Of a stretch of DNA of 64,000 nucleotides, positions 9,800-20,449 are shown piece by piece; positions within the stretch are counted from its first letter, which is position 1, and each line of letters begins with the position of its first letter. A model generated the notes under the pieces. That model saw only the letters and a list, made by a program, of their open reading frames with translations. It searched no databases and was not told where the DNA came from. This DNA comes from Undaria pinnatifida (taxonomy: Eukaryota > Sar > Phaeophyceae > Laminariales > Alariaceae): NCBI GenBank assembly GCA_012845835.1, contig JABAKD010000030.1, positions 15,821,210-15,885,209 of the forward strand, in the 5' to 3' direction. Made by a program: the position numbers and the translations under genes.

Positions 9800-11015
9800 T
9801 ATTCCAAGATTATTCGACCATTATGCCAGTGAGTCGAATACGCACTGTTCGTCCTAATTTCAGGCCTTTTTGTTAATGAATTAGTGGGGTATTAGTCCGT
9901 TTGACCACTTGCAAAAGGTTAACCTAAGGCTTACCCATACTAAGCCTTATAACACTCTCCTCCCTGAAACGGCGGGATAGCAGATCGGCCTGGCGGACCT
10001 GTCCATACATCCAAGCCGTTTCATTTCCTGGGTATACGGGGGGAGATTATTTTTTCAAGTTCTACATGGGGAAAGTCTGAAAAGGTTTATTATTAGGTGG
10101 GTGTGGGATTTGAACCCACGACCCCAAAAAGCCATGGTCTGTCGACGACGCCATTTTTTGACACGGTATTTTTTGAGGTATTAGTCTAGTGGGGTATTAG
10201 TCCGTTTGACCACTTGAAAAAGGTTAACCAATAGCTTACCCAAACTAGCCTTATAACATTTTTCCATGGTTGGAAATTATGCTCAAGTCGTGGCAGTCTT
10301 AGTTCCACATATTATTATGTCGTTTTTCTTCGAACACCCTTTTTGTGTTTCAAATTAACTGTACTTATGACCGGGGGGGGCTTAATTCCGAACACAAATG
10401 GCTCTAAGTCGTCCATTTATATTGCGTTTGGTGCCGTAGTTGATGTTCATCTGTTTCTCATCCACATTTTGAGCGTGCTTGCTCGGCACGCAAACCTGAC
10501 ATGGTCTCAAAATCGTTTTTTTGTGCGATATGCAAATAACTCATTGAGCTGCGCTCGCAACGCAAATGCTCGCCGTATGAGACGAGTATGCGAGAAAACC
10601 AGACTCGGTCGACATAATTGTGAGCTTACTGGGTCAAAGCCTACCAGTCAATCACGAAAAATAAGCCAACGGAATTGGGGCTGACACGCCGTACGGGGAG
10701 GTATATCGACCCGGGATATCATCGTTATAGTTCCCGCGTTGCTGGGGTTGTAGATATTCCTAGGATTTCTGAACCGGGGATGGGGCCCTATCTCCCCCGT
10801 GTGCGACGGAACTGCCCTCCATCGGTTGATGGGCCTCTATTATCCTCCTACTATTCTATGTCGATCTCTTGGCATTACTTTACGTTCTACACGCGTAGAC
10901 TATGTGTTTTGTGGTAACATTAATTTTCTCTCTATCGAATATTGAATCGAACAAGTCGAAGTACTGCCCTGCCCTACCCAGAGCATGGGTACCGGCGAAT
11001 GCCGGCAACAAATCA
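9800..11015 (+). repeat. R3 dispersed repeat, copy 1 (carries a TRIM-like insertion)
   Basis: This is co-linear with 57363-59115. Shared blocks include 'gcgtgcttgctcggcacgca', 'gggtcaaagcctaccag', 'gacacgccgt-cggggaggta', 'cgacccgggatat', 'gtgtgcgacggaactgcc', 'tcgatctcttggcatta' and 'gccggcgaatgccggc'. This copy has one unit of the 'ggggaggta...gggatgggg' module where copy 2 has three. It also has a 388-bp insertion at 9871-10258 that copy 2 lacks. No convincing reading frame is conserved between the copies. Confidence 0.85.
9871..10258 (-). mobile_element. TRIM-like miniature LTR retroelement
   Basis: Direct terminal repeats of about 84 bp (9871-9954 and 10174-10258) share 'tagtggggtattagtccgtt' and 'cttataaca'. 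On the plus strand both begin TG and end CA; on the coding (minus) strand the element begins TGTTATAAGG. A purine tract (AGGGAGGAGAG on the minus strand, 9955-9965) touches the downstream LTR exactly where a polypurine tract belongs. The element is flanked by TTTT on both sides. The paralogous R3 copy at about 57420 reads straight through ('caggcttttttccacgg') without it, so 57420 is an empty site. The internal ~220 bp has no coding capacity. It contains a tRNA T-arm-like block, minus strand 'gtgggttcaaatcccac' at about 10101-10117, and an A-box-like 'tggcgtcgtcga'. A tRNA primer site was not established. Confidence 0.7.
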
Positions 11016-12614
11016 GAGCTCTTGTATAATTTATTACTATGATTGTGGCTGCTGCGCAGTACACTTCAAGCGGAATACCCCCATTAAAATGGTCGCACTA
11101 CTCATATCGTGGCCGTGTCTGAAAACGTTGAAACACTTTACCCAGTTTTTTCAAGCGCCTTGGTGTGTTATGCTGCCAGTGTGCGTGCCTGTGTGATTAC
11201 TGCAGCATAATAAGCCCACGCACGAGAACGAGTCCGACAAGAACGTCAGGCTCTCTGTCGAATCCAAGCAAACATGTTTGATCAAGAGATCGGAAACCGC
11301 CCCCACGGCCAACCGCTACACTTCGAATTATTGGCTGTGTATCGAAGGTTATTGGAAGTTATCGTCGCCGTATTATAGGTTTCGACCCTTGCTAAGATGA
11401 GATAGATGCGAGGTATTTGTATTTTGCGGCCAATGCTGCACATCTCCCATACCAGGGATTCATATATTGATGTTGGATCCTAATTTTCGGCATTGTCACT
11501 GTACACACAAAGCTGGAACAGTTGCCAACTCCACATATAGGTGTTGCGATAACCGGTCTATTTGATGGTTGGGACAAAAGGTCCCTCAGCCATTAGGACG
11601 GAGAGGCCGGCGGTAATCGTCGGCCACTAGATATTCGAGTAGCGCCAAGTAGTTTTCACGACTGTCTCCCGACAGTTCCATTCCTATTAGACTATATACC
11701 TGAAGTCAAAAATTTGATATCAGCATGATCTGAGGCAAAATGGGCAGAAGAGTTCTTTCAAACTATGTCCGAAGGCCTGCCATGGTCGATCAATGTGCTC
11801 AGCGACAGGGAGTAATGAACAGCCGCCTAATTGCTGATCACAGCGGGTTTCCGCACCCACATGTTGCTGCCAGGAAATATAGCTTTTGCAGGCGACCCAT
11901 ACATATTCCCAGCACTGCCCCCGGGAAAGGCTACGACTGAGCACCAAACAATGCAGCGTACTCGAACCTTATCGACGAGGTAGAGGGTTCTGCACCCAAT
12001 GAGGAACCAACCTTTTTCTCAAACCAGGACAATAAGATTTGATGTGCATCATGTCAAGCGCTGTGGCGTGCACCTAATACTCAATGACGTGAATACCGAT
12101 AATGGTGGGCTGCAATCCTCCCGCTGTTGGCCGGACTGTAACAAACACCTTCATCGAAAACGGCACGGTCGACGATTTGAAAACGCTGTGCAGCTCGGAA
12201 AATACACGGGGATTTCAATAATTTTTTGTTCTGGATACATCGAATTCCGGTAGCCTATATCGGTATGTTCCAAATATAATGGCATTATATTCTATACCAG
12301 TATTTTGCCGGTAGTCCCAGGATATGGGTAACGATATCTCGGAGTATCGAGCCCGTACTATCTATGATACGGTGGATGGGAACACACGCAGTACATACGA
12401 AACAGACACGAGTAGGCACATATCAGAAACATAAATGAGGGCCCAGGTGTCTGTTGCGCGAAGCGCAAATCACGGACTGCATGCGTGTTGCACCGTGCAA
12501 ATGCCGCATACGTGTTATTTCCCACCAATCCCCCTCGGAGGGACACCTGACGTCTGCCGGGGGCCGCTCTTCACGCTGGATTCGCCGGAGTCAATGCGTG
12601 CGACATATAGGTGA
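11016..12614. other. No recognised feature
   Basis: Several short open frames occur on both strands. None has a recognisable domain, and I saw no repeat shared with the rest of the window. Confidence 0.4.
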
Positions 12615-13645
12615 TACGCGCGATCGGAGTATCACACACAATCTTGCAAATATGAGTTTCGACCAAATCTTTGATCTCACAGCTGGAGTGTATTTTAATT
12701 ATATGTGACCTAAACCTCTTGAAAACCCTTCCCCCTCCCCCTCGTTTTTTTTTTTTTTTTGCCCCGCTTATTCTTGCTCAAACGCCCCACCTAATATCAA
12801 AATCTGCCAGAGAAATAGAAACTTCCACGCACTGGATATCACCTCATTATCTTTCTAGAGCCATCCATGCCGCTGCTGTAATTCTCAGCCCCCCCCCCGC
12901 CGCCAACGCCCCCTTTTTCCCCGTCACCCCCACCATCGCCTAGACCTAGAACCACGCGTATAGCAAACCCCTACATATATGCGACCTAAAGCCCTTTCGC
13001 CCCCCCCACCCCCCCACCCATTCGAACACTCGGCCCTCTACTTACTGGTGGCACGACTAACAGGATATACAGATGTATTGGTGCATTATTTCCAATACCG
13101 TCAAATTTATCCCCTCAAAGGATGTATAGTTTCCACGCACAGATTGGGCTGCCCCGCCCGTCCCGCCCCCCCCATGATAAACTGGTGCATTCTCTCCAAA
13201 ACCGTCAGATTTGTCCCCTTGAAGGATTTGTTCTTTCCACGCACAAAAATTTAGCTGCCCCACCCGCCCCCCCCCTCTCCTGCCCCCCATCCCCGCTGCG
13301 CTTTGATCAAAACCAGCCCCCCACGTCCTTGAAAGCTCCGCCCTCCCCTCACCGGTTACTCGACTTACAGGATTCACTTGATAAACTGATGCATTTTCTT
13401 CCATGCAGCTGTCATATTTCATCCACCTCAGAAACGGGTTTTATTGTTTCCGCGCACAGACTGAATATTATCACCCTGTTGACCCTGATTGCTACACAGT
13501 AATTGCAAGGGGAGTCGCCGACCTATATCCTTAATGAGGACACACAAGCCGTAATACGCGCGACAGGAGTATCACACACAGCTTGCAAAGATGAGTTTCG
13601 ACGAAATGTTCAATATCACTGCTTGAGTTTTTTTTTTTATAATAC
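12615..13645 (+). repeat. R1 repeat, complete-looking copy in plus orientation
   Basis: This is the same architecture as 7010-8070 on the opposite strand. A first terminal block (12615-12700, with ATG frame MSFDQIFDLTAGVYF at about 12652) is followed by C-rich internal subunits, and the same terminal block recurs at about 13510-13640. C-runs replace the G-runs of minus-oriented copies. The terminal blocks are direct repeats of each other. Confidence 0.85.
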
Positions 13646-15104
13646 AGGTGAATTTACGCCCAAAAGTCACATGATTGACCACAGGCACTTAGTGTAGACG
13701 TATACAACGTACAGCAATATTTTTGCGATATAGGCATGATTGAACGGAAACCACGCAACTAGTATCTACTATCTAAGAGCGTTTAGACGACCTGTATGGT
13801 GTGTTACGCTGACATCGATATCAACAACGTGTTTCATTGGTTTCTCTCCGCGGAAAACGATGCCGGGCGTGAAAAATATAATTTGCGCGCAACACTTCGT
13901 TCGGCGCCTGTGACGCACCAGGGCATACACGTGTTGAAACAATGTTAACGAAGTAGTTACGCTGGTGATTTGTTTCTGGTCGGAAGTGCTGTTTGACGTA
14001 GCAAGCGATAGAAGGTGGACGTTGAGCGTTGCCCGCCGCGCACCGTATTCTTGTCCGCACATGTTTCTCGGCAGAGGTGGCCATTTAGGTTTGGGCACCG
14101 TTTTGTCTTCGCCGAAGGTTGTAGACACACGTCACGCCTGCATCGCGATGGACACATTTTATGTGTCTAACGCACTTGGTCAAGCGGCGTATATTGGCGT
14201 GAATGCTTTGCTCCGACGGATCTTACCGGGCGGGTGGCTTTCGACGGACCTCCGGTGGCCCTCTGGAACCAGGCACGCCGACCACGACCACCCCCATGTT
14301 TACCCGCCTTCCGGTTCCTATCTTAATTAATAGGCGCAACAAACACTCGAGCCATTACCAATACCCTGGTAGAAAATTGACGCAACGAAATCTATGAGTT
14401 CTACTTGTATTTTCGGTTTTCGATGTTCGGAGGCAGCGTGGCAAAACTCGAGCCGTTACTGATGTACGTTTTAGGAGCGTGGAGTAGCCTACACTACAGT
14501 ATTTTGGTGTTCTGGTGTGATCTTGGTCGTAGCTTGTGGTGGACCGTTGGCCGCAACCCGTACGCTGTACGTCGTTGATGCTTTACACGTTTCAAATGAA
14601 TGTATTTCGATAGGAGGTAAAAACAAATACGGTGTACCATAATACCGTAAAACGTTGTCGATCGGGCGATATTTCCGGTATTGGTATACTTTGAACTGCA
14701 GCTATATCGACACCGTCGTCCCTTTTTGTTGTAGTTTTAGTACGACCATATCGATGCCGTTTAAAAGGCAAACCCGGTACGGTACGATTCCAGTATCTAT
14801 TTTTTCGACGAAACGCCGCGCGAGCGTACCACCGGATAAATACAAGGGGGGCGGCGGGAGGCAACAGTTGCAATTAAACAAAACATTGCGCTGCAAGTGA
14901 TGGAATTCCAAGGGTTGATAGCGAAACCAGTTGCAAATATTTCGCGCCGGATTAATGATCCGAGGACTACATATGTCCTCTGGACTGTAGGCTTGTTGGT
15001 TGCTAGTGATTCGTGCAGAGTTGCCAACCCGGTGGTGGAGAAACCTCGAACTATGGTACACCTGGATTAGGCTATTACTTCGAAGTATACCTGGTACAGA
15101 TATA
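13646..15104. other. No recognised gene
   Basis: Open frames reach about 120 codons (13965-14330, plus) without any domain. A minus frame of 171 codons (14702-15217) is open only because it runs out of the R1 copy to its right. A weak direct repeat ('actcgagcc-ttac') occurs near 14348 and 14446. Confidence 0.4.
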
Positions 15105-16350
15105 TTACGAAAAAAAAAATACACTGCAGCTGTGACATCGAAGATTTGGTCGATACTCATCTTTGCAAGCTGTGTGTAATACTCCAATCGCGCGTATAAC
15201 GGGTTGTGTGTCCTCATTTTAAAGATAAAGGCCGGCGGCTCACCTTGGAACTACAGTGTAGCTTGTACCAGGCTCAACAGGGTAATGTTAGTCAGTCTGT
15301 GCGCGGAAACCACAAACCCGTTTCTGAGAGGGACAAATCTGACAGCTGTGGAAGGAAATGCGTCAGCCTATCAAGTGTATGCTGTAAGTGGTATAACCGG
15401 TGAGGGGAGGGCGGAGTTCTTAAGGGCGTGGGTGTCTGGGTTTGATCAAGAGGGAGCGGGGGGGGGGGGGGGCGGGCGGGGCAACTTAATCTAGATGCGC
15501 GAAAACAATAAATCTTTCAAAGGAGGAAGTCTCACGGTTGTGGAAGGAATGCATCAGTTTATCATGTAGACTATATCCTGTAGTTCGTACAACCAGCGAG
15601 GAGAGGGCGGACTGTTAGAAGGGTTGGGGGAGGTGGAGGGGGAGGGGAAGGGGGGGGCGGGGGAAGGGGGAAGGGGATTTCCAACAGCTTTAGGTCGCAT
15701 AGACGTAAGGACTTGTTATACACGTGGTGCTAAGTCTAGGCGATGGTTCGGGTGGTGGGGAAGGAGGGGGCGTTTGGGGCGGGGGGAATTGGAGCTACGG
15801 CATTGATGAATAGAAATACAATGAGGTGGTATTAACTGCGTGGTAGTGTTCATTACTCTGGTATTTTTTTTTTAGGTAAGGTGTTTGAACAAAAGGGAAC
15901 CTGGGGGGGGAATTAAAGGGGGGATAAATTGGAGCTACAGCGTAGATGGCTAGAAAGATATTGAGGTGATGTCAGCTGCCTGGTAGTGTATCTTAGTATA
16001 GCAGAAATTGATTTTAGTTAGGGTGTTTGAACAAGAGGGATCGGGGGGGGACGCGGGACGGGCGGGACAACTCAATATGTGCGCGGAGACTATAAATGGT
16101 TCACGGGGACAAATGTGACGGTTGTAGATGGAATGCATCAGTTTATGTCACCTCCCTGGTATTATTGTTGATTGCTGTAGCAGATTTGGTGTTATGTGTG
16201 GTATAGAATATTTTTTAGGTGTGGTATACAATGTGTTATAGCTTTGTGGTGTGTGGTTGTTCATGGATCGCCAGATAGAACACTTCAATCCATAGGTATC
16301 AGATATATACCACATGTCGAGCCACAACAGAGCCAGTAACATTTCTCAGA
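15105..16350 (-). repeat. R1 repeat, extended copy
   Basis: Begins (plus reading) with 'tacactgcagctgtgacatc' at about 15120 and continues through the 'gcgcggaaac' and 'tttggggcggggg' modules. It includes two copies of a 'ggagctacggc-t-gatg' submodule near 15788 and 15929. Its right part (about 16140-16330: 'cacctccctggta', 'ggtgtggtata', 'ataggtatcagat') aligns with 21815-21980 in the next R1 copy, so the family extends further right than the terminal block suggests. The minus-strand ATG frame here is altered to MSIDQIFDVTAAVYF. Confidence 0.8.
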
Positions 16351-16639
16351 GCAGAACTACCTATAATACCGCATGTATCTGATGTGTGATTTAGACATAA
16401 TACATTGCCAAGGGATGTATTTTTGGCGATTGTAGCGGGTCAGGTCACATGATGACCAATAATATACAAACACCGTGCGAAGTGTGAAGCGATGGATAGT
16501 ATATGACCGATCAGTGTTTACATGTCTCTACATTATTACTCAGATATCCATGCATGTGCAAACATCAAGCTGAAGAGTTTTTTTTCTTATCGAACGCAAA
16601 CGTTGGCGGATGTTGGCGTCTGGGTAACGTAAAAAACGC
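16351..16639. other. No recognised feature
   Basis: Short spacer between the R1 and R2 copies; nothing recognised. Confidence 0.4.
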
Positions 16640-16905
16640 ACGAGTCATCCCATGCACTAGGAGTGCAGCAGATCGTGAGGAGAGTCTTAGCTCCTGACAC
16701 GAAGAGCTCAATATCTCACCAGAGAACGGACTTAGAAAACACTCGTTCACACGCAATCCGACCAACATTCTTTGCCCTGGTCCGACAAGAGATATACTTG
16801 TTGTGCAGCGATGGTGACACGCTAACGTATAGTTCCTTGCGGATATCAACCGGAAATAAACTTTGGCCAACCAAAGTAACCCTATCGTCGGGTCACTCTC
16901 GCACG
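16640..16905 (+). repeat. R2 dispersed repeat, copy 1
   Basis: One of three copies on the same strand (others at 37797-38065 and 47693-47965). Shared order: 'gagtcatccc-t-agg-gtgca', 'agct-c-tatctcac', 'tcgttc-c--gatccgacca', 'gtaacattg/gcaatgtt', 'tagttcct', 'ggccagaaacg'. The copies are strongly diverged and no frame is conserved in all three. Confidence 0.7.
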
Positions 16906-17466
16906 GTATTCAATAGGACATCCAAGAGTGGCGGACGTTAGCACAACATTAGGTACCCACAGGTACGGGCGACCCGTGACAAGGCCAACCCCAGCGCCTT
17001 TAACCCCTCTAGAACTCCACCCACTCTTCATTGAGATCAACATACGCGAAATCAGCCTGAATCGATTGAATTGGTAAAATGGGTAACATCTACAGTGGGC
17101 TATGCATGGCTTTTGTAGTCGCGAGACATGCCCAGTTGACCGCTCTTAACTCCCGAATGATCTTGCTTAGTGGAGGTACGTGTCTTTTAGCCCGGGGTCC
17201 TCACTACCGTATTGCGTTCGAGCGTACAACCCCTCCCGCTGCCGTCGCCTTCGTTGGGGTAGCAGCTAGTACCGGTGCGTGTAGACTGAACACTGCTTTT
17301 CTGCAGCTCGTGTTCCACGGAGGCATGTTCTCAAGTTCTGTGGCGAAACGGAATGTCGGTGGACATACACTAAACATTTAACTATTTCCGTATTACTTGT
17401 ACCAGCCATGCAAAGTAATAGTAGTCCCTGCTCGTCTTGTCGTTGCTGCGTGGAAGTTCTTGGAAC
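16906..17466. other. No recognised gene
   Basis: Contains a 100-codon plus frame (17079-17381) starting at an ATG, with no recognisable domain. Its first ~65 bp match the short segment near 9498-9575, so it is more likely repeat-derived than a gene. Confidence 0.35.
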
Positions 17467-17529
17467 CGTGTCCCGGCATGCGTGTCGCGTGTCCCGGCAT
17501 ACGTGCCACGTGTCCCGGCATACGTGTCA
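17467..17529. repeat. 21-bp tandem repeat, three units
   Basis: Three perfectly phased 21-bp units of the form 'cgtgtcccggcatacgtgyc' plus one base. Because 21 is divisible by three, a minus-strand frame through it encodes a repeated R-MPGHV-A heptad-like unit. That frame is short and not supported as a gene. Confidence 0.9.
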
Positions 17530-17924
17530 CAGAACGGTAATCGATCTGTCCGAGTTTGCTGACAAGGAAGAGATATGACAAAAAGTAATCAGAGTGTTCG
17601 AGCATAACCAGTCACACAGCGAAGCCTGGCGCTGGAAGGGCGGTCTGTTGTGGCGTATCAAAAATGGGTTTGCAGAAGGACTGCGGGACACGAAATACGT
17701 AGCTATGGATCAGGATCGAAACAATCTACTACTGCGCTAGTAGTTGTCCTGCCCTGGAAGGTATGGTAGAGGTCAACGTACGTAAAGGTGCAGTAATAGT
17801 GTTCGACACTCGGTGCGTTCTGATGACTACTGTTTTCACCTAGGGGCGACGCCAGTAAAACACGTGAGTCTCGGTTCGTTTCTTTGGCAAGGATAACGCA
17901 TTTTGATTTTTGTCCATCCCGTTA

Positions 17925-18030
17925 AATATCCTCGCACTACTCAGGCGATCCCAAACAGTAGTAACTCAGATCCGGGGTCACACAGCGGGCCTTCCTCCTC
18001 CCTCCCCACCACTGCTGTCCGTGCCTTGGT
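17925..18030 (-). repeat. SINE2 tail fragment
   Basis: Matches the 3' part of the SINE2 family on the minus strand. The block 'aactcagatccggggtcaca' followed by 'cagcgggcc' and 'ctccctccc' recurs at 53700-53830 (plus), 59200-59280 and 59775-59940. The tRNA-like head is missing here. Confidence 0.75.
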
Positions 18031-18066
18031 TTTTACACCAATATTAGTTCAGCTCGTTCGTCACTC

Positions 18067-18390
18067 GTGGACTCGCGTCGAACCATAATCGTTTTTCCCA
18101 TAGTTCTACATAACGCACACTATTCAAACGTAAAAAAAAACTGCCGTTGTCCTTGGTGTATGTATACATTCCGTTTTGACCCGGCCGAATGGGCACGTCA
18201 CAGTACCAAAGCGCATCCAGGTCTTAGTGCAAAGGCGTATTTTACCAAGTTGGTAGTTTACCACATGCCCGTGAACGACTGTCGATATCTCCGCTGGCCG
18301 AATATTTTGAACAGGACGTGTTGTATCAGGGACGAAGCAAATACCAAGCAGTGGCTGACAAATCGTACTCTTCTTTTGGTTTCACGATGA
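18067..18390 (+). CDS. Hypothetical ORF with C2H2-zinc-finger-like motif
   Basis: A 107-codon frame with CPWC followed 13 residues later by H-STKA-H, then PG. This is C-x2-C-x13-H-x4-H spacing with aromatic residues inside (CPWCMYTFRFDP). It resembles single C2H2 fingers found in some transposon and host proteins. The frame opens at GTG, so if real it is an internal exon; an ATG lies within the finger itself. It starts directly downstream of a SINE2 tail. No second finger and no other domain were seen. A chance match to the loose C2H2 pattern is possible. Confidence 0.25.
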   Translation: MDSRRTIIVFPIVLHNAHYSNVKKNCRCPWCMYTFRFDPAEWARHSTKAHPGLSAKAYFTKLVVYHMPVNDCRYLRWPNILNRTCCIRDEANTKQWLTNRTLLLVSR

Positions 18391-19911
18391 CAAACGACTA
18401 TTCTGCTGGTCTTTCGTTTAGCACGCAGGTAATCAGATCAAAATGTGCGTGAATTCGGGCGTACTGAGAACGCTCACCGTCGAAGTGCCATCGTCCCAGA
18501 GTTGAAGAACGCAGTTCTTGACTTCAATGAATGGGGTGTCTGCAAAAGGCAACGCCACTGTGAACTGGCACGACAGCTGCGCAGGGGTGAATTCGGGTGT
18601 CTTGATTCGATTACGCAAACGTTGTGTGTGCGATGAGTGGTCTGCGAGTGAACGTGGGCCTCTCGCTACGATGGTGCGAGTGGTGATGTAGATTAGGGGA
18701 CTAAAAGACCGTTGGTTGGGGCAGCACGCGGGCTAAACATACGCAGGTCTACACATGTACTGCCGAAATATTAAAGTGATGTAGACTACACAGAGTAGGA
18801 GTGGTTTCGATGGTATCCCATGCTCCAATACCCTTATTTAGTCTCCATATGACACCGTAAAACTTTTTGTGTGTATTTTTTTCGTGTGTGTATAGACTAG
18901 ACTATATCACATCCTCTACATTTCACCATTTTTTTTCGGCAGAAAGAAAACAAGCGTAAACAGGAAATGGTTCAGATTCCTGATGCATCACGTACTTTTC
19001 AAGGGGACGTTGCGTCAAAACATACGTACGGGTCAGCATTTTGATGGCTGTTTATCCGGCTCTCTAAACGCCGTGCAGTGTTTATCGTGCACATCCGTCT
19101 GGCATTATTTTTCGGCGGATAAACATCAACATTGCGTTGTACAAAGAAGTTTAAACCAAGAGGTAGACAGCAATTGTAAACCTGGTGACAGGAGATGCGG
19201 TAGCTCTTCAAACCGACTAGAAAACTTCAGAACAACTGAATACCGCGCGCAGAAAATATCATTCAACGTAATACTACATTGGCACTGCTTCAGTTGTGTA
19301 AATATTTGACGTTCATACAGCAGAATATTTTCTGCGGGGTATATTTGAATAGCCAGTTCTTGACTACGAAAATTCCTAGATACGTTGACTGACGTAGTGC
19401 AGCTCTAACAACCCTGTGGAATAGAGCGTGCACGCTGTACGTATTTTCACCGTTTGGTCGAGCAGAGAGTGGAAACCGTTAGGTTTGACAACATGGTTTG
19501 GTACCAGAGTCATGTACATCAATCCCTCGAATGGTTGCGCGGACGACGTATTTGTCATACGTATGGCCCGTTTTGTCCGTGACTGACAAATATATTGGCT
19601 CTTTCTGCATATTTTCTTTGGTATTCACGTTGTTCGTACGAGTAGCAACGATAGGGTACACACAGCGTGTATATCTAAGGTTTCTCCTATATTGGGGTGG
19701 AGTAGTACACACTAGCTACAGTAGAGATGTTAGATGTGGTCCCACTCGTTGGTTCAGAGATAGATGCGGCAAGGAAACATAGGCTTTCACCCATAATGCA
19801 GTACAACAGTATAGTAGTACACACTATTCACAGTGGAGATGTTGGATTGTATCAGCATTTTGTCAAATTTCGATCATATGGCGGGACAGGTTTGGGGGAC
19901 TTTAATTACGC
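18391..19911. other. No recognised gene
   Basis: No domain recognised. A direct repeat of about 30 bp ('tagtacacacta' ... 'agatgtt') occurs at about 19703 and 19818, and 'gtgaattcggg' occurs at 18450 and 18589. A T-run lies near 18930. Confidence 0.4.
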
Positions 19912-20252
19912 CGGTCGCCCCTGTGGCGTATCAGGTTATCCTCGAGCCTGGTATAGGTCAGATTCGTGATTCTGAATCCCCCCTAGTGCATACGTACTCA
20001 CTTGTATAAATTCGTGGGGACTTTTCTTGTTCACATTTGACTTGCGGAAATCGCGAGAGCGTGGGTTAGCAACACTCGATGAAAAATCGACGAGCAGTGG
20101 GATTGCTGAACCCTATTCGCGATAAAAGTTGAAGGCAAGAAGCGGGGGGGAGAAGGGACGACACCTGTGACCACGGCTTGTCCAGAAGCTGGAAAGTAAA
20201 AGTGTGAGAAGAAGATAAAAAGAAAAAAAGTGTGAGGAAAAAAAAAAAGAAA
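19912..20252 (+). mobile_element. SINE1, tRNA-derived, copy 1
   Basis: The tRNA-like head starts 'ccggtcgcccctgtggcgta' (A-box-like TGGCGTATCAGG), followed by a degenerate B box ('gtgattctgaatccc' at about 19966). A roughly 230-bp body contains 'gaaaaatcgacgagcagtgg' and 'tgtgaccacggcttgtccag'. It ends in an A-rich tail (20215-20252). It matches 36700-37016 (minus) over its whole length and, more distantly, 54655-54885 (minus). RNA polymerase III promoter boxes plus an A-rich tail define it as a SINE. The head is too degenerate to be a working tRNA gene. Confidence 0.85.
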
Positions 20253-20449
20253 CGCAGGCGACGCCTGCGAAAAAATAGTAAACCCTCATGTTTCGCAGTT
20301 TTCCTTTTTTCGGATTCATCATACAACGTGGGGAATCGGTTCTGCAGCTGGTTTGAACTGCGAAAATACCTCTTCGCAATCAAAACCTGGCTCCAAACAG
20401 CTTCTTGCATTGGACGCGGGCGTATCGTGTCCACGCCATCCTTATTATA
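20253..20449. other. Spacer between SINE1 and R1
   Basis: Contains a short perfect inverted repeat, 'cgcaggcg' and 'acgcctgcg', around 20255-20271. Nothing else recognised. Confidence 0.4.

Noticed and set aside
10097-10180. tRNA gene on the minus strand with a T arm 'gtgggttcaaatcccac'
   Set aside because: The T arm is excellent, but no 5' acceptor strand (GGTGGGT) and no D arm are found at the right distance; it lies inside the TRIM-like element.
14702-15217. 171-codon minus-strand frame starting in R1 (THNPLYARLEYYTQLAKMS...)
   Set aside because: Its start lies in the R1 terminal block and the rest has no recognisable domain; regarded as repeat-derived.
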